From the NCBI GenBank assembly GCA_013400115.1, contig VXBP01008590.1, positions 124,001-188,000 on the forward strand: a stretch of 64,000 nucleotides of DNA. Reading direction: 5' to 3'. Origin of the DNA: Rhinopomastus cyanomelas (lineage: Eukaryota; Chordata; Aves; Bucerotiformes; Rhinopomastidae). Below, one piece after another: positions 23,238-34,627 of this stretch. Each line of letters starts with the position of its first letter. Position 1 is the stretch's first letter. A program made the position numbers and the translations under genes. The notes beneath the pieces were generated by a model. The model saw nothing but the letters and a program-made list of their open reading frames with translations. It had not been told where the DNA came from and ran no database searches.

Positions 23238-26200
23238 AATCACAGAATCACAGAATGTTAGAGATTGGAAGGGACCTCAAAAGATCATCTGGTCCAATCC
23301 CCCCGCCACAGCAGGATCACCTAGACCAAGTTGCACAGGAACACATCCAGGTGGGTTTTAAATATCTCCAGAGAAGGACACTCCACAACCACCCTGGGCA
23401 GCCTGTTCTAGTGCTCTGTCACCCTTACCATGAAAAAGTTCCTTCTCATATTGATGTGAAACCTCCTGTGTTCCAGCTTGCACCCATTGCCATTTGTCCT
23501 ATCATTGGAAGCCACTGAGAAGAGCCTGGCTCCATCCTCCTGACACCCAGCTTTCACATATTTATAAACATTAATGAGGTCACTCCTCAGTCTCCTTTAC
23601 TCCGAGCTAAAGAGACTTATCTCCCTCAGCCTTTTCTCATAAGGGAGATGAGCTAAAGAGACCTATCTCCCTCAGCCTTTTCTCATAAGGGAGATGTTCC
23701 ACTCCCTTCATCATCCTAATAGCTCTGCACTGGAATCTCTCAAGCAGTTCTGTGTCCTTCTTGAACTGAGGGGCCCAGAATTTGACACAATATTCTAGAT
23801 GTGGGCTCACTAGGGTAGAGTAGAGCGGGAGAAGAACCTCTCTCGGTCTGTTAAGCATACTATTCTGATCCACCCCAGGATCTGTTGGCCTTCTTAGCCA
23901 CAAGGACACATTGCTGGTACATGGTCATTCTGCTCTGCACCAGGACACCCAGGTCCCTTTCTCTTACACTGCTTTCCAGCAGGTCAGTCCCCAGCCTATA
24001 CTGGTACCTAGGATTGTTATTCCCCAGATGCAAGACTCTACACTTGCACTTGTTATACTTAATTAAATTTATCCCTGTCCAGCTCTCCAGACTATCGAGG
24101 TCCCGCTGAATGGCAGCACAGCCTGATGGGGTGTCGTCCAGTCCTCCCAGCTTTGTGTAATCAGCAAACTTGTTGATAGTGTACCCTAACCCCTCATCCA
24201 AGTCATTAATGAACATATTGAACAACACCAGTCCCAGCACTGACCCTTGGGGGACTTGACTAGATACAGGCCTCCAACTACACTCTGTCCCATTGACCAC
24301 TACTCTCTGGCTTCTACCCTGCAGCCAGTTCACCATCCACCTCACTACCCAATCATCCAGACCACACTGTGTCAGTCTGGCTGCAAGGATGCTGTGTAAG
24401 ACTGTATCAAATGCTTTGCTGCAGTCAAGATAAACCACACCCACCACTCTGCCATCATCTATACACCTGGTTATGCCCTCATAAAACCCCTTGGTGAAGC
24501 CATGCTGACTGTTCCTAACGACCCTCCTGTCCTTGATGTGCCCGGAAACAGCCTCTAGGACAAATTGCTCCATCACCTTTCCTGGGATGGAGGTGAGGCT
24601 GACCGGTCTATAGTAAGCTGGGTCCTCCTTCTTACTGTTTTTGAAGATTGGAGTGACATTTGCTATCCTTCAGTCTCTAGGCACCTCTCCTGATCCCCAT
24701 GACTTAGAAAAGATGATGGGAAGTGGCTTAGCAATGACTTCCACTGTCTCCCTTAGTACACGCGGGTGCATCCCATCAGGGCCCATGATTTATGTACATC
24801 CAGTTTGCTAAACTTTTCCCTAACCCAGTCCTCATTAACCAGGACAAACTGTTCTTTTGTCCCAGCTTCTTCTGGGGCCTCAACGGTCCACGGTTCATCA
24901 GGACAGCCTCCAGTAGTACAGATACAGGCAAAGAAGGTGTTCAGTAACTCCACCTTCTCTGTGTCCTCTGTTACCAAGGCACTCGCCTCATTCAGCAGTG
25001 GGCCTACACTGCCCATAGTTAGCTTTGTCTGCAATGTATTTCCAGAAACACTTTCTGCTGTTCTTGACCTGTCTTGCAACATCTAATTGCAAGGAGGCCT
25101 TGGCTTTTCTATTTGTGTCCCAACATCGCCTCACTAGAGCCCTATAATCATCCCAAGTCCCCATCCCCTCCTTCCATGACCTATAAACTTTCTTCTTTCT
25201 CTTGAGTTTATCTAGCAATTCCCTGTTTAACCATGCAGGTCTCCTGGCTCTCTTTATTGAAGTTCTACCTGTTGCAATGCTCTGATCTTGAGATTGAAAA
25301 TGTGTTCTCTGAATGCTAAACAACTACGTTAGGCCCCTTTATGTTCCAGTACCCTGTCCCATGGGTTTCCCTTAGCAATTGCTTGAAAAGGCCAAAGTCG
25401 GCCCTCCTGAAGTCCAGGGTTGTGATTCTGCTAGGTATTCTGTTCCTACCACTTCAGATCCTGAACTTCACCATCTCATGGACACTGCAACCAAGGCTAC
25501 CTTCAGCATTCACATCTTCAACCAGACCCTCCTTGTTATTGAGAATATCCAGCAGCATTCCTCTCCTAGTGCGTACATCCACCATGTGCATCAGGAAGTT
25601 GTCATCAGTGTACTGGAGGAACCTCTTGCACTGTGGATGGCTGGCTGAGTATAATGTCCAACAAATATCAGGGTAGTTAAAATCCCCTATGACAAGGGCC
25701 TATGGCTATAAGGCTGCTATCAGCTGCCTGTAGATCATCTCATCAACTTCCTCTTCCTGATCTGGTGGCCTGTAATAGACACCCACAACAGTGTCACCCA
25801 TGCCACCCTGCCCCTTGATCTGCACCCACAAAATCTCAACTCTCTCTTCATGCACCCTGGACAGAACTGAATACACTTCAACTGGTCTTTCACATAAACA
25901 GCAACTCCACCACCTCATCTTGCTGGCCTCTCCCTTCAGAAAAGGACAGAGCCATCCATGACCACATTCCAGTCATTCAAGCTGTCCCATCACATCTCTG
26001 TAATTGCCACCAGATCATAATCACCTGAGCGCTACCCCAGTGACAGCGTTACCCTGCTACAACCCCATCCCTCTTTGTGTCTAGGTTAAAGTCTTTTGAA
26101 TGAGCCCTGCCAATTCCTGCCCCAGAACCCCTTTTTCCTTCTGAGATAAACCTTTCGCATGTATAACTGTCAGGCCTGATGTCTTATAAAACCAGCCACT

Positions 26201-26520
26201 GTTAAAGAACCCAACGCTCTGCCTGTGGCACCAGTCTCGTAGCCAGGCATTTATGGACTGAATCTTTCTATTCAAGCCCATGTCCTCACCTGAAAATGGA
26301 AGTAGAAAAGATAAGATAATTTGCACCCCAAACTCTTTCAACAATTGTCTCAAGGCCTTGAAGTCTTTCTTCGTTCCCCTCAGGCTACAGAATACAGCTT
26401 CCTCTTAACCTGTCTGGAAGATTAGTAGTGGGTAGTAGTCAGTTGATTTAACCAGGTTAAGGAGTGTCCTAATGATATCCCTGACATCAGACTCCCACTG
26501 AACAGTTTCGTGTCACTTCT
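23238..26520 (-). mobile_element. CR1 LINE, longest copy, with ORF1 esterase, endonuclease, RT and 3' UTR remnants
   Basis: Minus-strand CR1 of about 3.3 kb. Its 3' end is at 23238, with two AATCACAG units (ATTCTGTG on the element strand). Reading 5' to 3' on the minus strand: ORF1 esterase-like C-terminal domain (26081-26490; RNRKIQ-type stretch LNRKIQSINAWLRDWC); endonuclease remnants (about 25700-26035; LVAITEM..WDS, NDWNVVMDGSVLF, GGGVAVYVKDQL, VVGVYYRPPDQEEEVDE); pre-RT linker (24753-25323; KLKRKKKVYRSWKEG); RT (23860-24576; VGVVYLDCSKAFDTV, SQVPQGSVLGLVLFNMFINDL, and KFADYTKLGG where the second catalytic Asp of FADD is Tyr); and C-terminal domain (23637-23909; LVSPHLEYCVKFWAPQF). Frameshifts, stops and the FADY change make it inactive. 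The 5' boundary is approximate. Confidence 0.92.
23604..23695. repeat. 46-base tandem duplication inside the CR1 copy
   Basis: Unit 23604-23649 is repeated at 23650-23695 with one mismatch (T versus C in GAGACTTATC / GAGACCTATC). Other CR1 copies in this window carry the segment once, so this copy gained it after or during insertion. It falls in the C-terminal part of ORF2 and shifts the frame (46 is not a multiple of 3). Confidence 0.9.
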
Positions 26521-28564
26521 CTGGATCAAAAGCCCAAAAGCCAGTGAAAATTTGTTTCCCCTTATAAAGGTAACCATTTGCAGAGGCACTGACTGGCTGA
26601 GCCAGAGGAAGGTCCTGACAAGAAATGGGATGAAGGGTTTGGGTTATTTTGGTGTATGTATTTTGGGTTGTTTTGCTTCCGTTGTGTTGGTTTTCTCTTT
26701 AATCTTCTTATATGGGAAATTTCAACCATGTCAGCCCCTTCCCCCTCTATCAAAACCCTGCCCAGCTCAAACCAGAAGATTACACTTCTTTCCACTGTGA
26801 GTCAGATAATCAAGACAACAGAAAAGTACATGAACAATCAAATTAACATAGTCACTGCACTGGAGGAGCATATTCCAACCCCCTCCCATCTCTGGTAAAA
26901 GAACTCCCACAACAAAATTCACCTTGCCCTCCCCCAGGTCGGGTCCTGTCTTCCACCCACTACCTCTCCCAGTTTATCTCAATCCCATCTTGGTTGTCTA
27001 AAATGTTACAGTCTGGCTAAGGCTGGAAAATCGCAGGACAGACTCTCCCTGTTACACCCCTTCCAGTTCTCAAGAGGAAGGGCTTAAGAGAGGTATAAGC
27101 AAAAAAAATGTTTGAGGCTTTGTTGAGTTTGGAAAGTGACCAGTGGTAATAACAGAAAAACAACAACAACAGTGGTAACAACAATAATAAAAACAGTAAT
27201 AACAGTAACAAGAGAGGTAGAGAGAGTGTAGGGGAAAAGGGACTGGTGCAAAGAAAGTGGGAATGAGGTGCAGAAAAGGCAATTGAAATGTGGTAAAGAC
27301 AGCAGTGATAGTGGCCAGGGACCTTGCAGCATGGTGGAGCAACAGTCACACACACACAGAGTGCTGGAGAGGGTTGGCAGCAGTGCTGCTCTGACAGACA
27401 CCTGCCATGGGTCTCACAGCAGGCTGTTAAGGAGAAAAGAGCAAAGCCCACCCCATAAGAAATGCCAGAGAAGTGCTCCCGGAGTCTCTAGTGCTGAGCA
27501 CATGGGAGAGGTGTCACTTGGAACTGAAAGGCCTGCGGTTTCAGCTCTCTTCTGCCACATGGCAATAGGGATGGACATGTGCTGCAGAAAGGACAGCAGC
27601 TGCCCCAGTGGAGCATAAGTGCCTGTCTGCAACAGGAGAAGAGCTCTCCTGGCCCTGTCTTCTCCAAACTCACAGCTGTGTGGCCACCTCCGACTTCAAT
27701 GCTCTGCACCAGCCTGCAAGAAATCTGCTGAGGTCAGCGAGCAGGCACACAGCAGAAAGGGCCCCTGTTCATGAGTGAGAAGTGGAAACAGCCAAGACTG
27801 AATGTAGACCCATCCTCACCTTCACTTGCCACATGTTGAGTAGACACTTCAGGCTGCTGGTAGGTAGTGTCATTGTTTGGGCAAGGAGACAAGAGAAGGT
27901 GAGAAGTGATGCTCTTGATACTGGGTTGGAACAGCCTCCGGGGCCAAAGCAGAAGTAGGAGGGGATGCTCACAGCATTGTGGCTTTTCAGCTGCCTCAGC
28001 AGTGGCTGAATGGAGGGTAGCCAAGTTATCCAGGCTCCCTCTGCTCATTTTGGTGGCCTGTGCATGGGGAAGGAGCAGAAAAAAAACTGTGTGAGAACTA
28101 AGAAGCCTTTTCCCTCTCGTGCCAGCCCAGGAGCAGTTCCAGGCTGCTCCAGAACAGCCAGGAAATGCCTAGCAGTTAAGCAAAGAGTTGTGAGGCTGGA
28201 ACTGGGTAGGTGTGGTCTGGACACATCTGCACGAAGCTGTTCTGCCAGTTCTGCCAGTTCCAGAGCTGCATGCTGGGGGGGCCACCTCTCCTCAGCTGGG
28301 CAGCAGAGTTTCCCTTCATAAAGTCACACCTGGAGCATCCTGCTGTGAGGTGAGCATGAAGTCCCCAGCTGCAGGGCTGGGCAGGGCTTACCTCTGGAGC
28401 ATGTTGACTCAGTGTTCCTTTAAGGTGTGGATGCTGCAGAAGGACAGGAGGAGGAGCCTGAGTGTCTGCTGCTTACCAGCCTGTGGGCAGAGGTCGGGGC
28501 TCCATGGGGACAGCCCCAGAGGCAGGACTGAGTCCCCTAGGACAGGACAGATACTGGGTTATGT
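26521..28564. other. Unassigned, moderately GC-rich interval between two CR1 copies
   Basis: From about 27000 to 28560 the composition is more GC-rich than the surroundings, with open frames of 70-144 codons on both strands. None shows recognisable domains, and the longest (27017-27451, minus) is a Leu/Tyr/Cys artefact of the trinucleotide repeat. No LTR pair, polyadenylation signal or splice-bounded exon was found. It may be the decayed 5' parts of the flanking CR1s or another old repeat. Confidence 0.4.
27144..27211 (+). repeat. Imperfect AAC/AAT/GTA trinucleotide repeat
   Basis: Consists of interspersed TGGTAAYAACA, CAACAACAACA, ACAATAATAA and AACAGTAATAACAGTAAC units. It is a decayed trinucleotide microsatellite, and its antisense creates a spurious Leu/Tyr-rich open frame. 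Confidence 0.75.
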
Positions 28565-29405
28565 AGGGAGACAATTAGAGAGTCCAAAGCCCAGCTAGAA
28601 ATTAATCTTCGAAAGTAAAGGTCAGCAAGAAAAGCTTCTACAAACATGTTAATAACAAAAGAAAGACCAAGGAGACCCTCCATCCCCTGCCAGACACAGG
28701 ACAACATACAATGACAAAGAACGAGAATAAGGCTGAAGTCCTTAACGCCTTCCTTGCCTCAGCCTTTAGTAATAGGAACACCTGTACCGAGGGAAGCCAG
28801 CCTCCCGAGCCAAGAGATTTTCCCCAGAGCAACATGTGTCCCCACAGTGTAACACCCATCTACAAGGGGGGACAGAAGGATGATCTAGCAAACTACAGGC
28901 CTGTTACTTCGACTTCAGTCCCAGGAAAAATGGTAGATCCATCATCCTGTGTTCTGTTATGCAACTCTTTGCTCACAGCAACCCTCAGCAGGGCTACAGG
29001 CTTGGAGAGCTGCCAGCTATGACAGGGATCTGTGGGCAGGGCCAAGTGAACATGAGTCAGCAGTGCGCCCAGGTGGCTAAGAAGGCCAGTAGCATCCTGG
29101 CCTTTAACAAGAATAGTGTTGCCAGAAGGAGCAGGGAGGTGATCGTTCCCCTCTACTCAGCTTTGGTGAGACCATACCTTGAGTATTGTTCCAGTTTCGG
29201 GCTCCTCACTACAAGAGGGACATTGAAGGGCTGGAGAAGGTACAGAGGTGGCTACCAAGCCAGCAAAGGATTTGGAACATATGTCATATTAAGAAGGGCT
29301 GAGGGATCTGCGAATGTTTAGCCTGGAGGAGATTGAGGGGAGATCTTAATGCTCTTTCCAACTACTTGAAAGGAGGTTGTAGAGAGGCAGGGGTAGGATC
29401 TAACA
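28565..29405 (+). mobile_element. CR1 LINE, older copy, ORF2 pieces with internal deletion
   Basis: Plus-strand CR1 ORF2 relic. Visible blocks: a pre-RT block (KAQLEINLRK), then AEVLNAFLASAFSNRN (28711 on), then TPIYKGGQKDDLANYRPVTSTSVPGKMVD, the RT entry motif. The catalytic centre is missing: after about 28955 the sequence jumps to the region after the RT core (MSQQCAQVAKKASSILAFNKNSVARRSREVIVPLYSALVRPYLEYC, given as blocks around 29050-29190). It ends near 29405 without the 3' UTR. It is more diverged than the 23.2-kb copy and may be another CR1 subfamily. Inactive. Confidence 0.85.
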
Positions 29406-29433
29406 ATGTTGCCTGCATCTTGTATCTTAGAGG

Positions 29434-29456
29434 TTTCTTACTGTAACAGTAAGAAA
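29434..29456. repeat. Perfect 11-base inverted repeat, 1-base spacer
   Basis: TTTCTTACTGT, A, ACAGTAAGAAA. It lies about 30 bases beyond the end of the CR1 relic, followed by a related TTACAGTAGTAAGAA. It is too short for a miRNA precursor, and no element is recognised. Confidence 0.85.
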
Positions 29457-32400
29457 CTATTACAGTAGTAAGAAGTTTGGTATAATTCATTGGTTTCCAC
29501 TTTATTATAAATCATGTAAGAAGAAGCGAGATCAAATAAATTACATTGTTTAGAAATACCCTTTATTATTAAAAAAACCCCAAAATGTTGTTTTTGCATA
29601 GCAACTATGGAGCTGAAAGACTATACCAATGTGAATGTAAGAGTTTGAATAAAGTCGTAAAGTCCACCAACATCTACTGCTGCATACAATCACGCAGCAC
29701 AATCAGCTGCAGTGCTGCTGTGCCAAGTACACCCGGTAAAGATCTTGTACTATAGTTCTAGCCAAATAGCTATACATGATGAGTTTACTTCAGGAGCTGT
29801 CTGGACTTCATCTTTTCTTGCTTTAATTCTCTTGGCTTTTTCAGTTGAGCACTTCTCTAATCTAGGTGGAGACTCTGCCTGGGCTCAAGCCATTTCTGTT
29901 TATGCATGGCTAGTTCTTGTCCAATGCAGTAGTTAATTTGCTCCTATTCTGAAAGCTTTTTGAGATTATTAGTATTTCTTTCCTTTCTGAAATCAGTAAG
30001 AAAAAAAAAAAGTAGGACTTTATGACATTCAGGGACATCTGGACTTTATCCTCACAAACTGATATTAGTCACCCCTTCTTAAAATAATTTAAGCCTTTCT
30101 ATGTAGAAGCATCAAGATAATTTACTCTTTCTAGTTCTAATCTTCTTCCTCACCAGTGCAGTGGGGAAGTACGTGAATCTTCTTCTCCAGAATTTGGTAA
30201 CAAGCTCTTCCCTCAGCGGAGCAGGGTCAAATATAGCAATATTTGTATTTAGTAACAATACAAATACATTGACTATATTAGTATGTTAGTGGTAATGTAT
30301 TAACATAAAATGCACTGTTTATGTTATATATTACTATAATAACCTACAATAATAATAAACTTAACTCTTAAGGACAAGATGCCTTTTCTGGACGGAGTTT
30401 GCGGTGCATACTCTGTGTCCAGATGAAGCACAGGGTATATTAGTGAACAAAGACTTTCAGAATTTGATCTAGTTTCTCAGGCATCAAGACACTAATGAGG
30501 AGACATGTTCATTATCAGATTGCCTCAGCAGCAAATCACGCTTCAGGCTAACTTCGGTCCCCACTTTCCCAAGTACAAAGGCAGAATGACATAAAGGAAT
30601 CCAGTGATGTTAATTTGAACAGTCACTACTGAACTAGTGAGAGGTTTGTGCCAGGTTCCTTGTTCAGAGCTCAGTCCACTGCAAACACTTGATCTCCTAA
30701 GTGGCAGGTACACACGACCTGAACTGATACGCTGAGCTGTGTGTGCTGAAACAAGTCTAAGCCATTTTAGATTAATTTGTACGCTAGAATACATAGAGTA
30801 GGAAGTACGTTTGCATCATTTTTAGAGAAGTAGCACAGTTTTGTGATAGTAAATAGTAATTGAGACAGTAAATTATGATGGAGATAGGCTATGTATCAGC
30901 TCCAGAAACATTTTCTAAACAAGTCACAAATTGATTTAAAACAGTCACATTTTTTAAACTATTCCAAAAGTATTTTGTGCAGAAAGACAAGAAGACCTAG
31001 AATATCCACAAGCTCTGTAGTATGCAGTAGAGCTCATGTTAACTCAAACTTATTTTCCATATGTAACACAAAACTAATGTTTCCAACTTTGTTACCTATC
31101 AGAGTAGCGTTTTTTGAGTTCCTAGCATGAGGAGCTTTCACAGGCCTTTTGTAAATTTTTTGCCTGATGTGAGGATGTATAGGAGAATATACAGTTAAAT
31201 TTGTCTGTGATAAGTCCAAGTGGGATTATAAAACTCTGAAGTTAATTTTTGAAATCTAGGCAGAATTTTCAACCATATTTATTCTGCAGAAAAGTCTGAG
31301 AAGTTGTGTTTCCTACAAATGAAATACATGTCATATGAGCCAGGCATTGACATTTGCCCAACTGTCACCTCAGGCAACTGCTTTCCTCAGGGAGTGCATC
31401 CTGCAGGCCTCCAGCTCTCCTCTACCATCTGTTTCATGGATTCATAAGAATCCATGAAAACACAAGAGTTGTTTTTGGCTTTTTGTCAAACTTCAAAATT
31501 TTTGGACGTAAACCTTTCATCTCTAGATATATTTGGAAAGAAAAATGGATTCCTTTGTGCAGCTGAAAAAGAATGGAGGTATGTGGAAAGTGGAAGTTGT
31601 TGTTAGATGGAGCTGTGCTGAAAAGTAAAAGTCAGGAAGATTGGGAAAAAGTCCTATTACTCAAACATGAGGGTTAAACAAGGTATTGAGAAGAGGAGAG
31701 CTTTCATAGAGAAAGAGGCTTAGATTAGAAGCACAAGGAGAAAATTGCTTGAGTTCAAGAACAGAACTTAGTTTTTTGGAAGAGAAACAGAACTGCCTCA
31801 AAATACCTAACCACAGTACCGTGTCTTTTTGCTAGATAACACACCGTACATCTAACAAAGAATAACCTGAATGGGTGAACGTGGACCCTACATCTTCATG
31901 TGAGCAGTCTGGTACGTGCTAGTACCAAACCCTGGAAGAGTTCACATTCTCTTTTCACTTGTTTCTAGGAAAAAGAAAAGGGGGTGAATCAGACAGAGTT
32001 GTGAAAAAAAAGTGGTAATAAAACCTGAGTTAATTACACAGAGTCAAATTAGTAAGTTGTTGCTCAGAGGTCCTCACATGTTACAGGTGACCTTGTTTCT
32101 TCGTTGCCATCACTTCTGACAGCTGCCTTTATAAATACCCTGCCAGACTTCTGTAAACCATTCTCCCATTTCACAGTGGCAGTTAAGCTGCAGAAATACC
32201 TGTCAATAGCCAGTCAAGCACTAGTCAATTGTTGAAATAAAACTCAAGGTTTTGTTAGCAATACACTGTGAAAATTGTCCTCCCCTTGCTCATTAGTGCT
32301 GGTTTTTGGATGGAAACCAACTGTGATAGAAGCCTCAATTCCTAATATTTCTTTCAGCTCCAACAGTCTACCCGCCTGTAGGTTTAATATTGCAGCAAAG

Positions 32401-32613
32401 AATTAAACTCCTCTGTTTAGCAAGAGTCTTATTGGGTAATAACAGAAATGGCAGAGTAGTAAAATGTGAATATATGTGTCTCATTATTATATATCTATTG
32501 CTTAATATTTCTGTTTCATGAGAAGAAAAGCAATGTTTCTCACGCTCTGTTCAGATGATTTACGAGCTAACATCACCTGCAGAAAGATATATCAATAGTG
32601 GGAAATAAATGTA
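29457..32613. other. Non-coding interval, no gene recognised
   Basis: AT-leaning DNA, probably HTR7 intron or 3' flank. Frames are short (60-83 codons) and unlike known proteins. Contents: an A12 run near 30000, AT-rich patches at 30230-30360, a perfect hairpin at 31432-31459, and a speculative short HTR7 tail exon at 31260-31299. Confidence 0.75.
31432..31459. repeat. Perfect 12-base inverted repeat, ATAA loop
   Basis: TTTCATGGATTC, ATAA, GAATCCATGAAA. The arms are perfect with a four-base loop. No known repeat or RNA family is recognised. Confidence 0.85.
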
Positions 32614-34477
32614 TTACTATGAGTCATAGAGAGAGCAGTTATTTATCAAATTAATAAGTACGGCAGATAGAATCCATTCACATCCTCCCCCACTGCTTCA
32701 TACCACGAAAATGGATTTCCAGGCAGCCCCTGCTCCAGACAGGGGATGGGGTCAACTCAGTGTCTGTTATCGAGGTAAGTTTTGGAATTGCTGATCAAGG
32801 CACCGTAGGACCAGAATTGGAAGGACTGTTGAAGAAATGCCCTTTGTTCCACTGCTTTCACCTAGCTATTAACTTGGTCTTCTGTATTATTTTTGTTGTC
32901 TTTCAGGAAAAACTATTCAAAGTATAGTATTTTGGACAAGCACACAATCTGCTGGATAAAGCACTGGCTGAACAGACACACAGAGTGGTAGTCAATGGAG
33001 TTAAATCCAACTGGCAGCCTCTTGCAAGTGATATTCTTCAGGGCTAAGTGTTGGGACCATTTCTGTTTAATGTCTTTATTGATGATCTCAATAAGGACAC
33101 AATGTGTAAGTTTGCAGATGACACCAAGTTAGGTGGGAGTGTTCATCTGCAAGAGGGTAGAGAGACTCTTCAGCAAGACTTGGATAGGGTGGATTGATGT
33201 GCCAACGTTGATGGCATGAGCTTCAACAAAGCCAAGTGCCAGGTCCTGCACTTGGGTCACAACAACCCCATGCAAAGCTGCTTGTGGAGATGTGGCTGGA
33301 GAGCCATCTGGCAGAAGGGGATATCACGGTTCTAATCAACATTCAGCATAACATTAACCAGGTGCCAGGTGGCTAAGAAAGCCAGTGGTGTCCTGGCTTG
33401 TGTTAGAAACAGTGTGACAAGCAGGAGCAGAGAGATAATTGTCCTGTGGTGAGACCACATCTTGAGTACTGTGTCCAGTTTTGGGCACTTCAATACAAGA
33501 GAGATATCAAGGTGCTGGAGCCAGTGCAGAGGAGGGCAATGAAGCTGGTAAAGGGTCTGGGGAACAAATCTTATGAGGAGCGACTGGAAGAGTTGGGGCT
33601 CTTTAAGTTGAAGAAGAGGAGGCTGAGAGGAGGCATCATCACTCACTACAACTATCTGAAAGGACGTTGTGGAGAGGTCGGCGGCACTCTCTTCTCACAA
33701 GCAATTAGTGATAGAACAAAAGGGAATGGGTACAAACTACAACAGGGTAGGTTTAGTCCTGACATTAGGAGGTTTTTTTTCACAGAAAGAGTGGTCATGT
33801 ACTGGAATAGGCTTCCCAGGGAGATGGTGAAGTCACCATCGCTGGATGTGTTGGAAGATTTAGACATGGTGTTGACGGATATAGTTTGAGAGTGAATTTT
33901 GTAGAGTACAGTTGATGGTTGGATTTGATAATCTTTTCCAAGCTTGAGGTCTTTTCCAACCAGAGTGATTCTGTGATCTCAGAAAATGCGTAAGATTGGT
34001 GTGTCACAAAATCCTTTCCATAGTTTGCTTAAGAATAATTTCTCATGTTTCAGAACAATCCTCAGGAAGATGCAGGAAGAGAGAAGGGAGAAAATTCAGA
34101 GACATGAGCACTAGTGCACAATCATTAATATATGGGCACAGAAGACACCCTTTATTTCAAAGGGTGAGGAGGTAGAAATTATGAGGAATAGACTTCTCTA
34201 TGAAGAGCAGGGCTCAAGTAAATAAGTAAAAATACAAGAAGACCAATATTTGCAAAGTGTGAGAAACACAAACATTTAGTTTACCTGTTTACTGATTTTA
34301 ATCTCTGAAGTAGTTATTGCCAGTGAAGAGTGGGCTCAGCATGTTTGACTTGAATTAATACTTTTTTTGAAATACCAGCTTTCTAAACATTCTGCCAAAT
34401 AGGTCTGTCATTCCCCACACTCGCTATTCTGGCTTTTCTTTCAGCTTCTCTGCTGCACTGCCAATCCCTTGCTCATG
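32614..34477. repeat. Left copy of a 1,864-base near-identical duplication flanking the gap
   Basis: This block recurs at a constant offset of 2,014 bases as 34628-36491. The only difference I noticed is G at 33189 versus T at 35203. The left copy ends exactly at the first N and the right copy starts exactly after the last N, the pattern of two contig ends that overlap but were not merged. It is therefore probably an assembly artefact, or two haplotypes placed in series. Confidence 0.9.
32937..33978 (+). mobile_element. CR1 LINE, RT C-terminal half and 3' end (left copy)
   Basis: Plus-strand, 5'-truncated CR1. It begins in the RT (HRVVVNGVKSNWQPLASDILQG then a stop, VLGPFLFNVFIDDL, CKFADDTKLGG). 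It continues through QQDLDR, FNKAKCQVLHLGHNNP, the C-terminal domain (33446-33889, an uninterrupted 147-codon frame with VRPHLEYCVQFWALQYKRD and KRRLRGGIITHYNYLKG), and the 3' UTR. It ends at TTCCAACCAGAGTGATTCTGTGATC near 33978. The 3' end is intact and the 5' end truncated, so this is a regular TPRT insertion. Stops and frameshifts make it inactive. Confidence 0.93.
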
Positions 34478-34627
34478 NNNNNNNNNNNNNNNNNNNNNNN
34501 NNNNNNNNNNNNNNNNNNNNNNNNNNNNNNNNNNNNNNNNNNNNNNNNNNNNNNNNNNNNNNNNNNNNNNNNNNNNNNNNNNNNNNNNNNNNNNNNNNNN
34601 NNNNNNNNNNNNNNNNNNNNNNNNNNN
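34478..34627. other. Assembly gap, 150 Ns
   Basis: A run of 150 unknown bases. Its flanks are the two copies of the 1,864-base duplication, which suggests the gap is not real. Confidence 0.99.

Noticed and set aside
25341..25676. Plus-strand open frames of 89-111 codons inside the long CR1.
   Set aside because: They are antisense to the CR1 endonuclease-to-linker region read on the minus strand.
27017..27451. 144-codon minus-strand frame rich in Leu, Tyr and Cys.
   Set aside because: Produced by the antisense of the trinucleotide repeat at 27144-27211; no domain.
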